Positions 35,780-44,846 of a stretch of DNA of 64,000 nt are shown here, one piece after another (position 1 is the stretch's first letter; each line of letters begins with the position of its first letter). Location: contig NZ_CP162414.1 in the NCBI RefSeq assembly GCF_040932005.1, forward strand, positions 1,267,501-1,331,500. Reading direction: 5' to 3'. The notes beneath the pieces are model-generated. The model saw only the letters and a program-made list of their open reading frames with translations. It was not told where the DNA came from and did not search any database. Position numbers and translations under genes: made by a program. This stretch comes from Aestuariibius sp. HNIBRBA575 (GTDB lineage Bacteria > Pseudomonadota > Alphaproteobacteria > Rhodobacterales > Rhodobacteraceae).

Positions 35780-36252
35780 GTGGCGGCGTTCAAATGTTGC
35801 AATCGATCCAACATCCCCTGTAGAATATACCCAGCTGCCACATGATCTATGACCTCTGCGCGACGTTTTCGAGACGTATCCGCCTCAATTAGGGCGCGTT
35901 CGGCGGCAATGGTCGACATGCGTTCATCCCAATAGACAATCGGCAAATCGGTTAACCGGCTTAGATTGCGGGCGAATGCGCGGGTGGCTTGGGCGCGCGG
36001 ACCTTCGGATCCGTCCATGTTGCGCGGCAATCCCAGCACCAATCCGACGATGTCGCGTTTCTGGCAGATCTCTAATAATTGCGCTGCATCAACGCCGAAT
36101 TTTTTGCGTTTGATGGTTTGGGTCGGGGTCGATACCGACCGCAAGACATCGGAAATAGCGACCCCAATCGTTTTGGTGCCCAAATCCAGCCCGGCCAAGG
36201 CGCCCATTTGGGGGACTTGGGTTACAAATTCTTCTGCGGTTTCAGTGATCAT
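35776..36252 (-). CDS. ruvX: Putative Holliday junction resolvase / pre-16S rRNA nuclease RuvX (YqgF)
   Basis: A 158-residue RNase H-like nuclease. ALAGLDLGTKTIGVAISD near the N-terminus carries the first catalytic Asp, LVLGLPRNMDGSEGPRAQATRAFA the central block, and VYWDERMSTIAAERAL the second acidic site. YqgF proteins act on pre-16S rRNA ends and possibly on recombination junctions. ATG overlaps the ccmI stop by 4 bp. Confidence 0.92.
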   Translation of the reverse strand: MITETAEEFVTQVPQMGALAGLDLGTKTIGVAISDVLRSVSTPTQTIKRKKFGVDAAQLLEICQKRDIVGLVLGLPRNMDGSEGPRAQATRAFARNLSRLTDLPIVYWDERMSTIAAERALIEADTSRKRRAEVIDHVAAGYILQGMLDRLQHLNAAT

Positions 36253-37496
36253 TCCGTTAGTCCCGCCTGCGCTGCTGCGCGTTCGATCATGGATAATTCA
36301 TTGGGATGTTGGGCAAAGACGTCGCGGGCTTCGCCCAGAATGGCATTGGCCCTGACGGTGTCGCCCAAAACCGTATAGGCGCTGATCAGGCGGGCCCAGT
36401 CGCTGGCAGGGCCGCCTTCGTTTGCCAAACGGTCAGACAATTGCGCAACCATGCCTTGGATCATGTCGGCGCGATCCGCCTCAGACATGTCCGCGGCCGC
36501 TGCAATGTCTGCGGCACTCGGGCCTGTGACAGGTGTTTCGGATAGGGCGGGTAATGTGTAATCAATGCCAGCACGGAATGCTGCGACTTCGATCTGGGAC
36601 CGGGTCAGGCGCACATGCACATCTTCTATTTGGCCATGATCCACAATGGGTTGCCATAGCCGAAACGCCAGATCAGGACGATCTGTACCATCATAAAGCA
36701 ACCCTAGATAATACCGCCCCGCGATATTTTGTGGCTCGCGATCCAGTATTTGACGGGTGATGAATTCGGCCTCTGGGGACACAAAGCCTTCGGTTGCGGC
36801 CACCATCAGATCAACCAGCCGCACCTGTTCCTCTATGGGGACCCGCACCCCCAGCAAATCGACAACCCGTTCCTGAGCAATCGCCGCTGCACCGTATTGC
36901 GATAGCGCCGCTTCGTGACGGGCCAGCAATTGCCATCCGTTCAGATCATCCGGGCGGGTGGGAACAATGTCACGCAATTGCGTGACCATCGCCATATATT
37001 CCTCTGGCACATCACCTAGGTCTGGGGCCGGGGCGTTTTGCGCGACCAATGCCGCCATGTCAGCCTGCGAAGGACGGTTTTCACGCATCTCATCGGACCG
37101 GGCCAATCGATCTGCCAGCCGAATGTCTGGATAACCCGGCGCGCCCAGGCTCAGATACAGGCCAATCGTTAGGCCAAGGATCGCGATGCCGCCCCCCAAT
37201 GCCAATGCTTTGTTGGCCAATCCTGACCCATTGACCAAAACCGCCTGCTGCGCAGTGTCAGCCGCCAACAGGCGACGCGCAATTTCCGTGCGAGTGCGTT
37301 CTGCTTCGGTCTGGTCCAAAACGCCCCGCGCCAAATCCCGGTCCACCTCGGCCAATTGGTCCCGATAGATCGCCAAATCTTCGCGCGGCGCATCCGCCTG
37401 ATCCGGGTCGGATTGGGATTTGATCCGCAACAGCGGCACTGCAATAGTCGCGACGGTCAAAATCGCCATCACACCTGAGATGATCCAAAACAGCAT
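36249..37496 (-). CDS. ccmI: Cytochrome c-type biogenesis protein CcmI
   Basis: A 415-residue membrane protein. N-terminal helix (LFWIISGVMAILTVATIAVPLL), a cytoplasmic coiled loop containing YRDQLAEVDRDLARGVLDQTEAERTRTEIARRLL (the CcmI signature), a second helix near 100-120, then a periplasmic TPR domain. It brings apocytochrome c to the haem ligation complex. ATG 37496 (CGGAGACG upstream) replaces an upstream open frame of 83 codons with no merit. The MauG-type cytochrome at 918-2198 is one possible client. Confidence 0.9.
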   Translation of the reverse strand: MLFWIISGVMAILTVATIAVPLLRIKSQSDPDQADAPREDLAIYRDQLAEVDRDLARGVLDQTEAERTRTEIARRLLAADTAQQAVLVNGSGLANKALALGGGIAILGLTIGLYLSLGAPGYPDIRLADRLARSDEMRENRPSQADMAALVAQNAPAPDLGDVPEEYMAMVTQLRDIVPTRPDDLNGWQLLARHEAALSQYGAAAIAQERVVDLLGVRVPIEEQVRLVDLMVAATEGFVSPEAEFITRQILDREPQNIAGRYYLGLLYDGTDRPDLAFRLWQPIVDHGQIEDVHVRLTRSQIEVAAFRAGIDYTLPALSETPVTGPSAADIAAAADMSEADRADMIQGMVAQLSDRLANEGGPASDWARLISAYTVLGDTVRANAILGEARDVFAQHPNELSMIERAAAQAGLTE

Positions 37497-37541
37497 AACG
37501 TCTCCGATACTGGTCACCACTTCCCTAAAGAAGCCCGCAGC

Positions 37542-37556
37542 CGGGGGAAACCCCCG
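37542..37556 (-). other. GC-rich hairpin in the ccmI leader
   Basis: CGGGGG and CCCCCG flank AAA, a 6-bp GC-only stem 46-60 bp upstream of the ccmI start. It may affect ccmI translation or end leftward transcription. No T tract follows. Confidence 0.4.
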
Positions 37557-37700
37557 CGACATTGTAGCCCTGTGCCCCAGCAAGGTTTCACAGTAAAAAT
37601 CCGGTGAATGGATCACATGTCGCAACTGACCTGTGTCGTGCCGTTCGGCAGCTTTGTCGCAAATGTGAAATTCCGTATCAAAATATCCAACGCCCGAATC

Positions 37701-37719
37701 CACAGGTTCGAAATCTGTG
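37701..37719. promoter_or_regulatory. Inverted repeat just upstream of soxB
   Basis: CACAG and CTGTG arms around GTTCGAAAT, flanked by two copies of CGAATCCA (37695-37702 and 37723-37730). It ends 26 bp before the soxB ATG, so it could be an operator overlapping the transcript start or an mRNA hairpin near the ribosome site. The rest of the 249-bp gap (37497-37745) holds no gene. Confidence 0.45.
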
Positions 37720-37745
37720 CACCGAATCCATAGGGAAACGCCCAA

Positions 37746-38990
37746 ATGAAACGCTATTCAGCCTTTGCCATCGCCCGTGAAGCCGCCCGGTATCATACCG
37801 GTTGGGAACGGGCTTGGCGCGCGCCAGACCCCAAAAAGAAATACGATGTTGTGATCGTCGGGGCCGGGGGGCATGGTCTGGCGACGGCGTTTTATCTGGG
37901 CAAAAACTTTGGCATCACCAATGTGGCTGTGATCGAAAAGGGCTGGCTGGGCGGCGGCAATACCGGGCGCAACACCACCATCATTCGATCCAATTATCTG
38001 CAGGACCCGTCGGCGGCGATCTATGAAAAGGCCCGCAGCCTGTATGAAACCATGTCCCAAGATCTGAACTACAACGTGATGTTCAGCCCCCGTGGCGTGA
38101 TCATGCTGGCCCAGACCCAATCCGAAATTCGCGGCTATCAGCGCACGGCCTATGCCAATGCATTACAAGGCGTTCAAACCGAATGGATCGGGCCGGACCG
38201 GGTGAAACAATTGGTGCCGATCATCAATTTAGATGGGCCACGGTATCCGGTTCTGGGCGGGCTTTATCAGGCACGCGGCGGCACGGCGCGCCATGATGCG
38301 GTCGCCTGGGGCTATGCGCGGGCCTGTTCAGACATGGGCATGGACATCATCCAGCAATGCGAAGTCACCGGCATTCGCCGCGATGGCGCCCGTGTGGTTG
38401 GCGTGGACACCACCAAAGGCGCGATTGATTGCGACAAACTGGGCGTGGTTGTGGCCGGGTCCACGTCTGTGTTGACCGAAATGGCCGGGTTCCGCGTCCC
38501 AATGGAAAGCGTGGCGTTGCAGGCCTTAGTGTCCGAACCGATCAAACCCTGCATGGATGTGGTGGTGATGGCCAATACTGTGCATGGCTATATGTCCCAA
38601 TCCGACAAAGGCGAAATGGTCATCGGCGGCGGTACGGACGGGTTTAACAACTACACCCAGCGCGGATCGTTCCACCACATCGAAGAAACCGTGCGCGCGC
38701 TGGTCGAAACCTTCCCGATGGTGTCGCGCCTGAAAATGCTGCGCCAATGGGGCGGGATCGTGGATGTCACAGGCGACCGGTCGCCAATGATCACCAAAAC
38801 CCCGGTTGAGGGCATGTTCATCAATGCTGGCTGGGGCACGGGCGGGTTTAAATCCATCCCCGGATCAGGCTGGGCCATGGCCGAACTGATGGCCAAAGGT
38901 CATTCCCCCCTGACCGAAGAATTCACCATGAACCGGTTCCGCGAAGGCAAATTCATCGACGAAAGCGTCGCAGCAGGGGTGGCCCACTGA
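37746..38990 (+). CDS. soxB: Sarcosine oxidase beta subunit
   Basis: A 414-residue flavoprotein subunit of heterotetrameric sarcosine oxidase, which demethylates sarcosine to glycine and passes the methyl group to tetrahydrofolate. The FAD motif VVIVGAGGHGLATAFYLG is at about residues 35-52. ERGWLGGGNTGRN-type sequence follows (here IEKGWLGGGNTGRNTT). GGTARHDAVAWGYAR holds the His that links covalent FMN in this family. First gene of soxBDAG. CATAGGG precedes the ATG. Confidence 0.95.
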   Translation: MKRYSAFAIAREAARYHTGWERAWRAPDPKKKYDVVIVGAGGHGLATAFYLGKNFGITNVAVIEKGWLGGGNTGRNTTIIRSNYLQDPSAAIYEKARSLYETMSQDLNYNVMFSPRGVIMLAQTQSEIRGYQRTAYANALQGVQTEWIGPDRVKQLVPIINLDGPRYPVLGGLYQARGGTARHDAVAWGYARACSDMGMDIIQQCEVTGIRRDGARVVGVDTTKGAIDCDKLGVVVAGSTSVLTEMAGFRVPMESVALQALVSEPIKPCMDVVVMANTVHGYMSQSDKGEMVIGGGTDGFNNYTQRGSFHHIEETVRALVETFPMVSRLKMLRQWGGIVDVTGDRSPMITKTPVEGMFINAGWGTGGFKSIPGSGWAMAELMAKGHSPLTEEFTMNRFREGKFIDESVAAGVAH

Positions 38991-39018
38991 TGTATGACCT
39001 GATTTTTCACACCTTTTC

Positions 39019-39032
39019 TTCGATTAATCGAA
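39019..39032. other. 14-bp perfect palindrome between soxB and soxD
   Basis: TTCGATTAATCGAA lies in the 52-bp soxB-soxD gap, immediately before the soxD ribosome site (AAAGGG). It may form a small hairpin or be a protein site. A 19-codon frame (38990-39049) runs through it, starting at the soxB stop (TGATG) and ending across the soxD start. Confidence 0.4.
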
Positions 39033-39042
39033 AGGGCGTACA

Positions 39043-39372
39043 ATGCTGATCCTCGATTGCCCCTATTGCGGCGTGCGCGCCGAAGAAACTGAATTTCACG
39101 CCGGTGGCGAGGCGCATTTGAAACGTCACGGCCCCGGGTCCACTGACGACCAATTCGAAGAATACCTGTTCATGCGGGAAAACCCGCGTGGGGTGCATTT
39201 TGAACGTTGGCGGCACGTGAATGGCTGCGGAAAATGGTTCCATGCGGCACGCTGCACGGCGACGCTGGAAATCTTTGGCACCTATAGCGCCCAGACCACC
39301 GAACCCCCGCAAAACATCTGTGATGCGATCACCGCCAAACGGCCCGGTTGGAGCTGGAGGACCTTTTCATGA
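39043..39372 (+). CDS. soxD: Sarcosine oxidase delta subunit
   Basis: A 109-residue zinc-binding subunit. The N-terminal LDCPYCGVRAEETEF has the CPYCG zinc knuckle. Downstream, VNGCGKWFHAARCTAT supplies the other Cys/His ligands in the family style. It bridges the alpha subunit in the tetramer. The ATG follows AAAGGG by 7 bp, and its stop overlaps the soxA start (ATGA). Confidence 0.93.
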   Translation: MLILDCPYCGVRAEETEFHAGGEAHLKRHGPGSTDDQFEEYLFMRENPRGVHFERWRHVNGCGKWFHAARCTATLEIFGTYSAQTTEPPQNICDAITAKRPGWSWRTFS

Positions 39373-42347
39373 GCACACGTCTGGCCACAGGCGGTCGCCT
39401 GATCGACCGCACCTCAACCGTGAAATTCACCTTTAACGGCAAACAGTTACAGGGTCACGCAGGCGACACGCTTGCCTCGGCATTGCTGGCCAATGACCAG
39501 ATGCTGGTCGGTCGGTCGTTCAAATACCACCGCCCGCGCGGCATCGTGGCCTCTGGCGCTGAGGAACCCAATGCGCTGGTCGGATTGGGGCAGGGTGGCA
39601 CGTTTGAACCCAACCAACGGGTCACAACCACCGAATTGTTTGACGGGCTGACATCGTCCAGCCAGAACCACTGGCCCAGCCTGGAATTTGACATCGGCGC
39701 GATCAACAACAAAGTCGCCCGGTTCCTGCCAGCCGGGTTTTACTACAAAACCTTCATGGCGCCGCGGGCCGCGTGGAAACACCTGTTTGAACCGATTGTC
39801 CGGCAATCCGCCGGTCTTGGCAAAGTGCCCAAAGACCGCGATGTCGACACCTATGAACATTTCTATGCCATGGTCGATGTGCTGATCATTGGCGGCGGCA
39901 TTGCAGGGCTTTTGGCGGCGAAACAGGCCGCTGCGAATGGTCAAAAGGTCATGCTGGTCGAACAAAACGCCCATTGGGGCGGACGCGCGCCGGTTGATGG
40001 CGACGTGATCGATGGCCAACCGGCCGCGGATTGGATCGACGCTACCTTGGCTGAATTGCAGGCCATGGAAAACGTGCAAATCCGTGCGCGCTGCATGGGG
40101 GCGGGCATCTATGATCACGGCTATGTGCTGGCGTATGAACGGCTGAGCGATCATACCCCCGACGTTGATGGACCGCGGCACCGTTTGTGGCGTATTCGCG
40201 CTGGCAAAATCATCACCGCAACCGGTGCAATTGAACGCCCGCTTAGCTTTGCGGGCAATGATATTCCCGGTGTGATGCTGGCCGCTGCGTTGCGTGATTA
40301 TGTGGTTAATTGGGGCGTTTCAGTTGGGGACCGCACTGTTGTGGTGACCAATAATGACGACGCGTACCGCACCGCGATTGCCCTGAAAAACGCCGGGCTG
40401 GACGTGCCTGCGATCATCGATGCACGCCCCTCTTCGGATGGGGATTTGGTGGCGCAGGCGCAGTCGCTGGGCATCAATGTGCAGTTCGGCAAAGCCATCG
40501 CATCGGTCAAAGGCACCAAACGTGTGACCGGCGTCACAATCTGTGCCCAAGCAGGCGAAGGCGCTGTTTTGGAAGAGATTTCTTGTGATGCGGTGGCCAT
40601 GTCCGGCGGCTGGTCGCCCGTGGTGCATCTGTGGTCTCATTGTGGTGGCAAACTGACTTGGGACACCGAAAACGCGATGTTTCGCCCAGATGCAAACCGT
40701 CCGCCTTTGGGGGCTGATGGCACCGGATTTGTGCAGGTAGTTGGGGCTGCCAATGGCGCGTTGACCTGTGATCAAACCCTATCGGATGTGGTGGCAACAT
40801 TGGGTGGCACCACCCCCAAAGCAGACATCGTTGCCCAATCCCCGATGGCCCCAGTTTGGATGATGCCACAGGGCGCAGGCCCGGCTTTGCGCATGAAAAT
40901 GTGGCTGGATTATCAAAACGACGTCAAAGTTTCGGACGTGCGATTGGCTGCCCAAGAGGGCTATGAAAGCGTCGAACATACCAAACGTTACACCACATTG
41001 GGTATGGCGACTGATCAAGGTAAACTGAGCAACATCAATGGATTAGCGACGTTGGCTGGCGCGTTGAACGCGGATATCCCGTCTGTGGGAACCACCACGT
41101 TCCGCCCGCCCTATACGCCGATTTCCATGGGATCGATTGCAGGCGAAGCACGCGGCGAGCTGTTTCAACCGATCCGACAAACCCCGATGCATGCGTGGCA
41201 TGATCAAAACGGGGCGGATTGGGAACCGGTTGGCCAATGGCGCCGCCCGTATTGCTATCAACGCGACGGGGAAAGCCAGCATGACGCGGTGATGCGCGAA
41301 GTGCTGAACACGCGGCAAAACCTCGGGCTGTTGGACGCGTCTACGCTGGGTAAATTGATCGTCAAAGGCCCAGATGCAGGGCGTTTTCTGGACATGATGT
41401 ACACAAACATGATGTCGAATCTGAAACCGGGCAAATGCCGCTATGGGCTGATGTGTTCCGAAAACGGGTTCCTATTGGATGACGGCGTGGTTGCGCGCAT
41501 TGATGACGACACATGGCTATGTCACACCACATCTGGCGGCGCAGACCGCATTCATGCCCACATGGAAGAGTGGCTTCAAACCGAATGGTGGGACTGGAAA
41601 GTTTACGTCGTCAATGCCACCGAACAATTGGCTCAGGTCGCTGTTGTTGGTCCTAATGCACGAAAAGTATTGGAAAAAATCGGAACGGAAACCGATCTGT
41701 CCGCAGCGGCCCTACCATTAATGGGCTGGGTTGATGCCAAATTAGGCGGCTTTGACGCCCGGATCTATCGCATTTCATTTTCCGGCGAATTGTCGTTTGA
41801 AATCGCCGTTCCCGCCAGCCAGGGCCGCGCATTTTGGGATACCCTCATCGATGCCGGGGCAGAGTTTGGCGTGATGCCGTATGGCACGGAATGCCTGCAT
41901 ATCATGCGCGCCGAAAAAGGGTTCATCATGATTGGCGACGAAACGGATGGCACGGTCATTCCGCAGGATTTGGGCCTGCACTGGGCCATTTCCAAAAAGA
42001 AAGACGATTTTATCGGCAAACGCGCACAATTGCGGTCGCATATGGCTGATCCAACGCGTTGGCAGCTGGTCGGGCTGGAAACCTTGGACGGGTCGGTGAT
42101 CCCGGACGGGGCCTATGCCATCGCCGATGGGGTTAACGCCAACGGTCAGAAAATGACCCAAGGCCGCGTCACATCCACCTATCATTCGCCGACATTGAAC
42201 AAAGGGATTGCAATGGGATTGGTTCTGAACGGGCCGGACCGCATGGGCGAAGTCATCACATTCCCCGGCATCAACGCGCCTGATGTGGCGGCCAAAATCG
42301 TCAGCCCTGTCTTCTTTGATCCAGAAGGGGAGAAGCAAAATGTCTAA
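39369..42347 (+). CDS. soxA: Sarcosine oxidase alpha subunit
   Basis: A 992-residue subunit. An N-terminal ferredoxin-like part (TVKFTFNGKQLQGHAGDTLASALLAN, SFKYHRPRGI) is followed by an FAD/NAD domain with VLIIGGGIAGLLAAKQAA. The C-terminal part is a GcvT-like folate-binding aminomethyltransferase domain (from about residue 600: TLGKLIVKGPDAGRFLDMMYTNMM, MLRAEKGF-type IMRAEKGFIMIGDETDGT). Methyl transfer to tetrahydrofolate takes place there. ATG 39369 (GGAGGACC upstream) replaces the in-frame ATG 39348. Confidence 0.95.
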   Translation: MSTRLATGGRLIDRTSTVKFTFNGKQLQGHAGDTLASALLANDQMLVGRSFKYHRPRGIVASGAEEPNALVGLGQGGTFEPNQRVTTTELFDGLTSSSQNHWPSLEFDIGAINNKVARFLPAGFYYKTFMAPRAAWKHLFEPIVRQSAGLGKVPKDRDVDTYEHFYAMVDVLIIGGGIAGLLAAKQAAANGQKVMLVEQNAHWGGRAPVDGDVIDGQPAADWIDATLAELQAMENVQIRARCMGAGIYDHGYVLAYERLSDHTPDVDGPRHRLWRIRAGKIITATGAIERPLSFAGNDIPGVMLAAALRDYVVNWGVSVGDRTVVVTNNDDAYRTAIALKNAGLDVPAIIDARPSSDGDLVAQAQSLGINVQFGKAIASVKGTKRVTGVTICAQAGEGAVLEEISCDAVAMSGGWSPVVHLWSHCGGKLTWDTENAMFRPDANRPPLGADGTGFVQVVGAANGALTCDQTLSDVVATLGGTTPKADIVAQSPMAPVWMMPQGAGPALRMKMWLDYQNDVKVSDVRLAAQEGYESVEHTKRYTTLGMATDQGKLSNINGLATLAGALNADIPSVGTTTFRPPYTPISMGSIAGEARGELFQPIRQTPMHAWHDQNGADWEPVGQWRRPYCYQRDGESQHDAVMREVLNTRQNLGLLDASTLGKLIVKGPDAGRFLDMMYTNMMSNLKPGKCRYGLMCSENGFLLDDGVVARIDDDTWLCHTTSGGADRIHAHMEEWLQTEWWDWKVYVVNATEQLAQVAVVGPNARKVLEKIGTETDLSAAALPLMGWVDAKLGGFDARIYRISFSGELSFEIAVPASQGRAFWDTLIDAGAEFGVMPYGTECLHIMRAEKGFIMIGDETDGTVIPQDLGLHWAISKKKDDFIGKRAQLRSHMADPTRWQLVGLETLDGSVIPDGAYAIADGVNANGQKMTQGRVTSTYHSPTLNKGIAMGLVLNGPDRMGEVITFPGINAPDVAAKIVSPVFFDPEGEKQNV

Positions 42348-42894
42348 CCTTGTCAGCGCTTTGAATGGCAAATCTGAAAACGGCGTGCAGGAATGCGGAT
42401 TGCGTGGCATGATCACGCTGCGCGGGGATTTGTCCGATGTGACTTTGCGCAAAACCTGTTTGCAAATCACCGGGGTAGAGGTTCCTGAAACACGTCGCGT
42501 AAACATGTCAGGTGATCGCGGATTGGCCTGGATGTCGCCGGACGAATTGTTGATTTTGCTGCCCTATGGGGATGTCGCAGACGCTTTAACACAGATCGAA
42601 ACAGGTCTGGCGGGCACACATTTTATGGCTGAAAACGTCTCAGATGCGCGAGCAATGTTCACAATCGCGCCGGATATCGCACGTGATACGATCGCACGAT
42701 TGTCACCGGTGGATATGTCTAACGACAGCTTTTCATCGGGCGATTTTCGCCGCACGCGTATCGCCCAGGTGGCCGCGGCGTTTTGGATGTCCGACACCGG
42801 AATGGTGCAGGTGATCTGTTTCCGGTCTGTGGCGCAATATGTGTTTGGCACCCTGTCAAACGCTGCCAAATCCGGCCCGGTTGGACATTTCTAA
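42340..42894 (+). CDS. soxG: Sarcosine oxidase gamma subunit
   Basis: A 184-residue GcvT-like subunit that closes the soxBDAG operon. Blocks: LRGDLSDVTLRKTCLQITGVEVP, LAWMSPDELLILLPYG, ARAMFTIAPDIARDTIARLSPVD and FWMSDTGMVQVICFRSVAQYVFGTL. ATG 42340 with GGGGAGAAG upstream overlaps the soxA stop by 8 bp; the upstream open frame lies within soxA and was discarded. Confidence 0.92.
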   Translation: MSNLVSALNGKSENGVQECGLRGMITLRGDLSDVTLRKTCLQITGVEVPETRRVNMSGDRGLAWMSPDELLILLPYGDVADALTQIETGLAGTHFMAENVSDARAMFTIAPDIARDTIARLSPVDMSNDSFSSGDFRRTRIAQVAAAFWMSDTGMVQVICFRSVAQYVFGTLSNAAKSGPVGHF

Positions 42895-43002
42895 CGGGGT
42901 ACAAACCGACCACGGACAAGCTCAAAACTTTTCACGAATTGGACACATTTTCATCCATTTCCACGGCTAACCTCTGTTTAACAAAATAAAGAGGGTGGTG
43001 TT

Positions 43003-44046
43003 ATGGGTGAGCAGCTAACGCGTCCGTTCTATGAAAATCAGTTTTATTTGAATCGGGCCAGAAACGAGAATCATGATCGATACATTCATGATTTTGCTGA
43101 GGATTTTCATCGTTGGCATGTCGCCCAAGTTGCGGCGTCCGAAGATGAGGTTTCCTCGGAAACGCATATGACTTTGCTGTCTGAGTTCAGCGAAAAAATG
43201 GCAAAGTGGACCGCCTGTAGGGGCGCGGCCAGTTATTACCGCAAAAATGACGTTTGGCCGAATTTTATCGAACCGACATCATTTGGAGCGATGAACATTC
43301 TACATTCCGTGACAATGGCCATGCCGCGCGTTAACCCGGCTGACAAGCTGTTGGTCGGTGAATGTATCCCCAGCGACCTAGAGGACACCGTTTCCACGGC
43401 GACCGTCGCCGGTGCGTGGTCCAACGCGGATGACATGGATTTTAGAGACATCAAGCCGGGGACATATTATCTGAAGGCCAATCACGGCAGCGCGATGAAT
43501 GTCAAAGTTGAACTGCCATGTTCGGACATCCAAATGAAAGAGCTGCGCAAGATCGCAGATGAATGGCTGCACACCGCCTATGGGAAGTCGAGCAGCCAAT
43601 GGTGGTATTTCAAAATCGACCGCAAGGTGTTCTTGGAACAGGACCTTTTGGACGGAAATGGGGACGGATCTCTGACCGATTTCCGGTTTCATGTGATCAA
43701 TGGGGCCCCGGTTCTGTTGCAAATGGATGTGGGGCTTCATTCCGAGGATCGGCATAATCCAGTTTACGACGAAAACTTGAACTATTTGCCGCATGATTTT
43801 TTACGTGTGAACAAACACGAAGAGCCGCTTCCGGAAAATGCGGATAAGGCGCAACAAGTTGCTGTGCGACTGGCCAAAGGGTTCCAGTATTGTCGTGTTG
43901 ATCTGTATTTGCGCGGCAAAGATTTGTTTTTGGGGGAAATGACATTTCTGCCAAATGCCGGCCGTCGTCACGTGCGTTCCGCAGAATTGGACGAGATGCT
44001 GTGCGCGGCATGGGATCCGATGCCGCGCTTTCACCGCGTTACATAA
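43003..44046 (+). CDS. TupA-like ATP-grasp protein
   Basis: A 347-residue cytoplasmic protein. YYLKANHGSAMNVKV and the late LFLGEMTFLPNAG fit the ATP-grasp fold of TupA-like proteins, which are found with capsule and surface-polymer genes and are thought to attach amino acids or similar groups. The start ATG follows AAAGAGGGTGGTGTT. It converges, with 2 bp between stops, on a minus-strand sulfotransferase/glycosyltransferase operon, so a surface-glycan role is likely but its substrate is unknown. The first 80 residues have no recognised domain. Confidence 0.75.
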   Translation: MGEQLTRPFYENQFYLNRARNENHDRYIHDFAEDFHRWHVAQVAASEDEVSSETHMTLLSEFSEKMAKWTACRGAASYYRKNDVWPNFIEPTSFGAMNILHSVTMAMPRVNPADKLLVGECIPSDLEDTVSTATVAGAWSNADDMDFRDIKPGTYYLKANHGSAMNVKVELPCSDIQMKELRKIADEWLHTAYGKSSSQWWYFKIDRKVFLEQDLLDGNGDGSLTDFRFHVINGAPVLLQMDVGLHSEDRHNPVYDENLNYLPHDFLRVNKHEEPLPENADKAQQVAVRLAKGFQYCRVDLYLRGKDLFLGEMTFLPNAGRRHVRSAELDEMLCAAWDPMPRFHRVT

Positions 44047-44048
44047 AT

Positions 44049-44846
44049 TCAGGACTGCATTTCGCGAAACGGGGTGCAGTCATCAACCCATGAATCATCT
44101 TGGGCATAGCCAAGCGTTTCCAGCGCAGGCTGGAAACGTTCCGCATAGATTACGGCAATTTCACGGGGCAATTTGGAAACCCATTGTGCCTTGGCGCCGG
44201 AACTGACATGCAAGTTCTGGCGGTCAGATCGATCCGTTTCTTTGGCCAATCCGCCAAAAAGTGAATGATCCCAATAGGTTTGCACCGCGCGATCAATATC
44301 CAAACCTTCGATGTTAAACCGCACCAGCATGTTGCGAATGATAGAACAGTCATGATCTTCGATCAGATCTTCGTATTTCACATCCACGGCATGGGGATGG
44401 CCATAGGGCCATTTTAGCATCTCATCCACGGTTTCGCGGTGTTTGTTTTCCATTTCAAACGCCAACCGCGACAGATCGCCGGGCAGGGCGTTCAGATGAT
44501 CCTGATAGTTGTTCCCGCCCCAATCTGACCGGGTTTCGCGCAGGAATTTTTCATTCCCCAGCGGCGCAATACGGTGATAACGCATGCCTGACAGCAGCAC
44601 GTCGCGCGGGTCGCGAATGATGTGCAGGAAACGCGCGTGATCCAGAGCCATCAGCTCTTTGGGAAATGTGCTGGACCAGTTGACGATGATCTGCGGGCCG
44701 CTGGTGGCGGCTTCGGCGATCTTTTTGGTGCGGTAGCATTGCATAAACGGAATGCCCTGATCCTCTTGGATGGCGCGCCATACTTTGCGCATCCAGATCG
44801 TGCCCGTTTTGTGGTGGGTGCCGATGCAGATAAAACGTGCGTTCAT
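44049..44846 (-). CDS. Sulfotransferase family protein
   Basis: A 265-residue PAPS-dependent sulfotransferase fold. The 5'-phosphosulfate loop GTHHKTGTIWMRKVW is at residues 9-23, and the 3'-phosphate site FLHIIRDPRDVLLSGMRYHR is at about 93-112. It would sulfate a sugar or a similar acceptor. ATG overlaps the upstream glycosyltransferase stop by 4 bp, so a sulfated surface glycan is the likely product. The acceptor is not known. Confidence 0.85.
   Translation of the reverse strand: MNARFICIGTHHKTGTIWMRKVWRAIQEDQGIPFMQCYRTKKIAEAATSGPQIIVNWSSTFPKELMALDHARFLHIIRDPRDVLLSGMRYHRIAPLGNEKFLRETRSDWGGNNYQDHLNALPGDLSRLAFEMENKHRETVDEMLKWPYGHPHAVDVKYEDLIEDHDCSIIRNMLVRFNIEGLDIDRAVQTYWDHSLFGGLAKETDRSDRQNLHVSSGAKAQWVSKLPREIAVIYAERFQPALETLGYAQDDSWVDDCTPFREMQS

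Noticed and set aside
37695..37735. A T-arm-like segment (ACAGG-TTCGAAA-TCTGT) upstream of soxB resembling the 3' end of a tRNA.
   Set aside because: No matching D arm, anticodon arm or 5' acceptor strand could be found on either strand, so it is kept only as an inverted repeat.
37497..37745. Upstream extension of the ccmI frame to 37745.
   Set aside because: The family starts with the membrane helix at ATG 37496, which has its own ribosome site.
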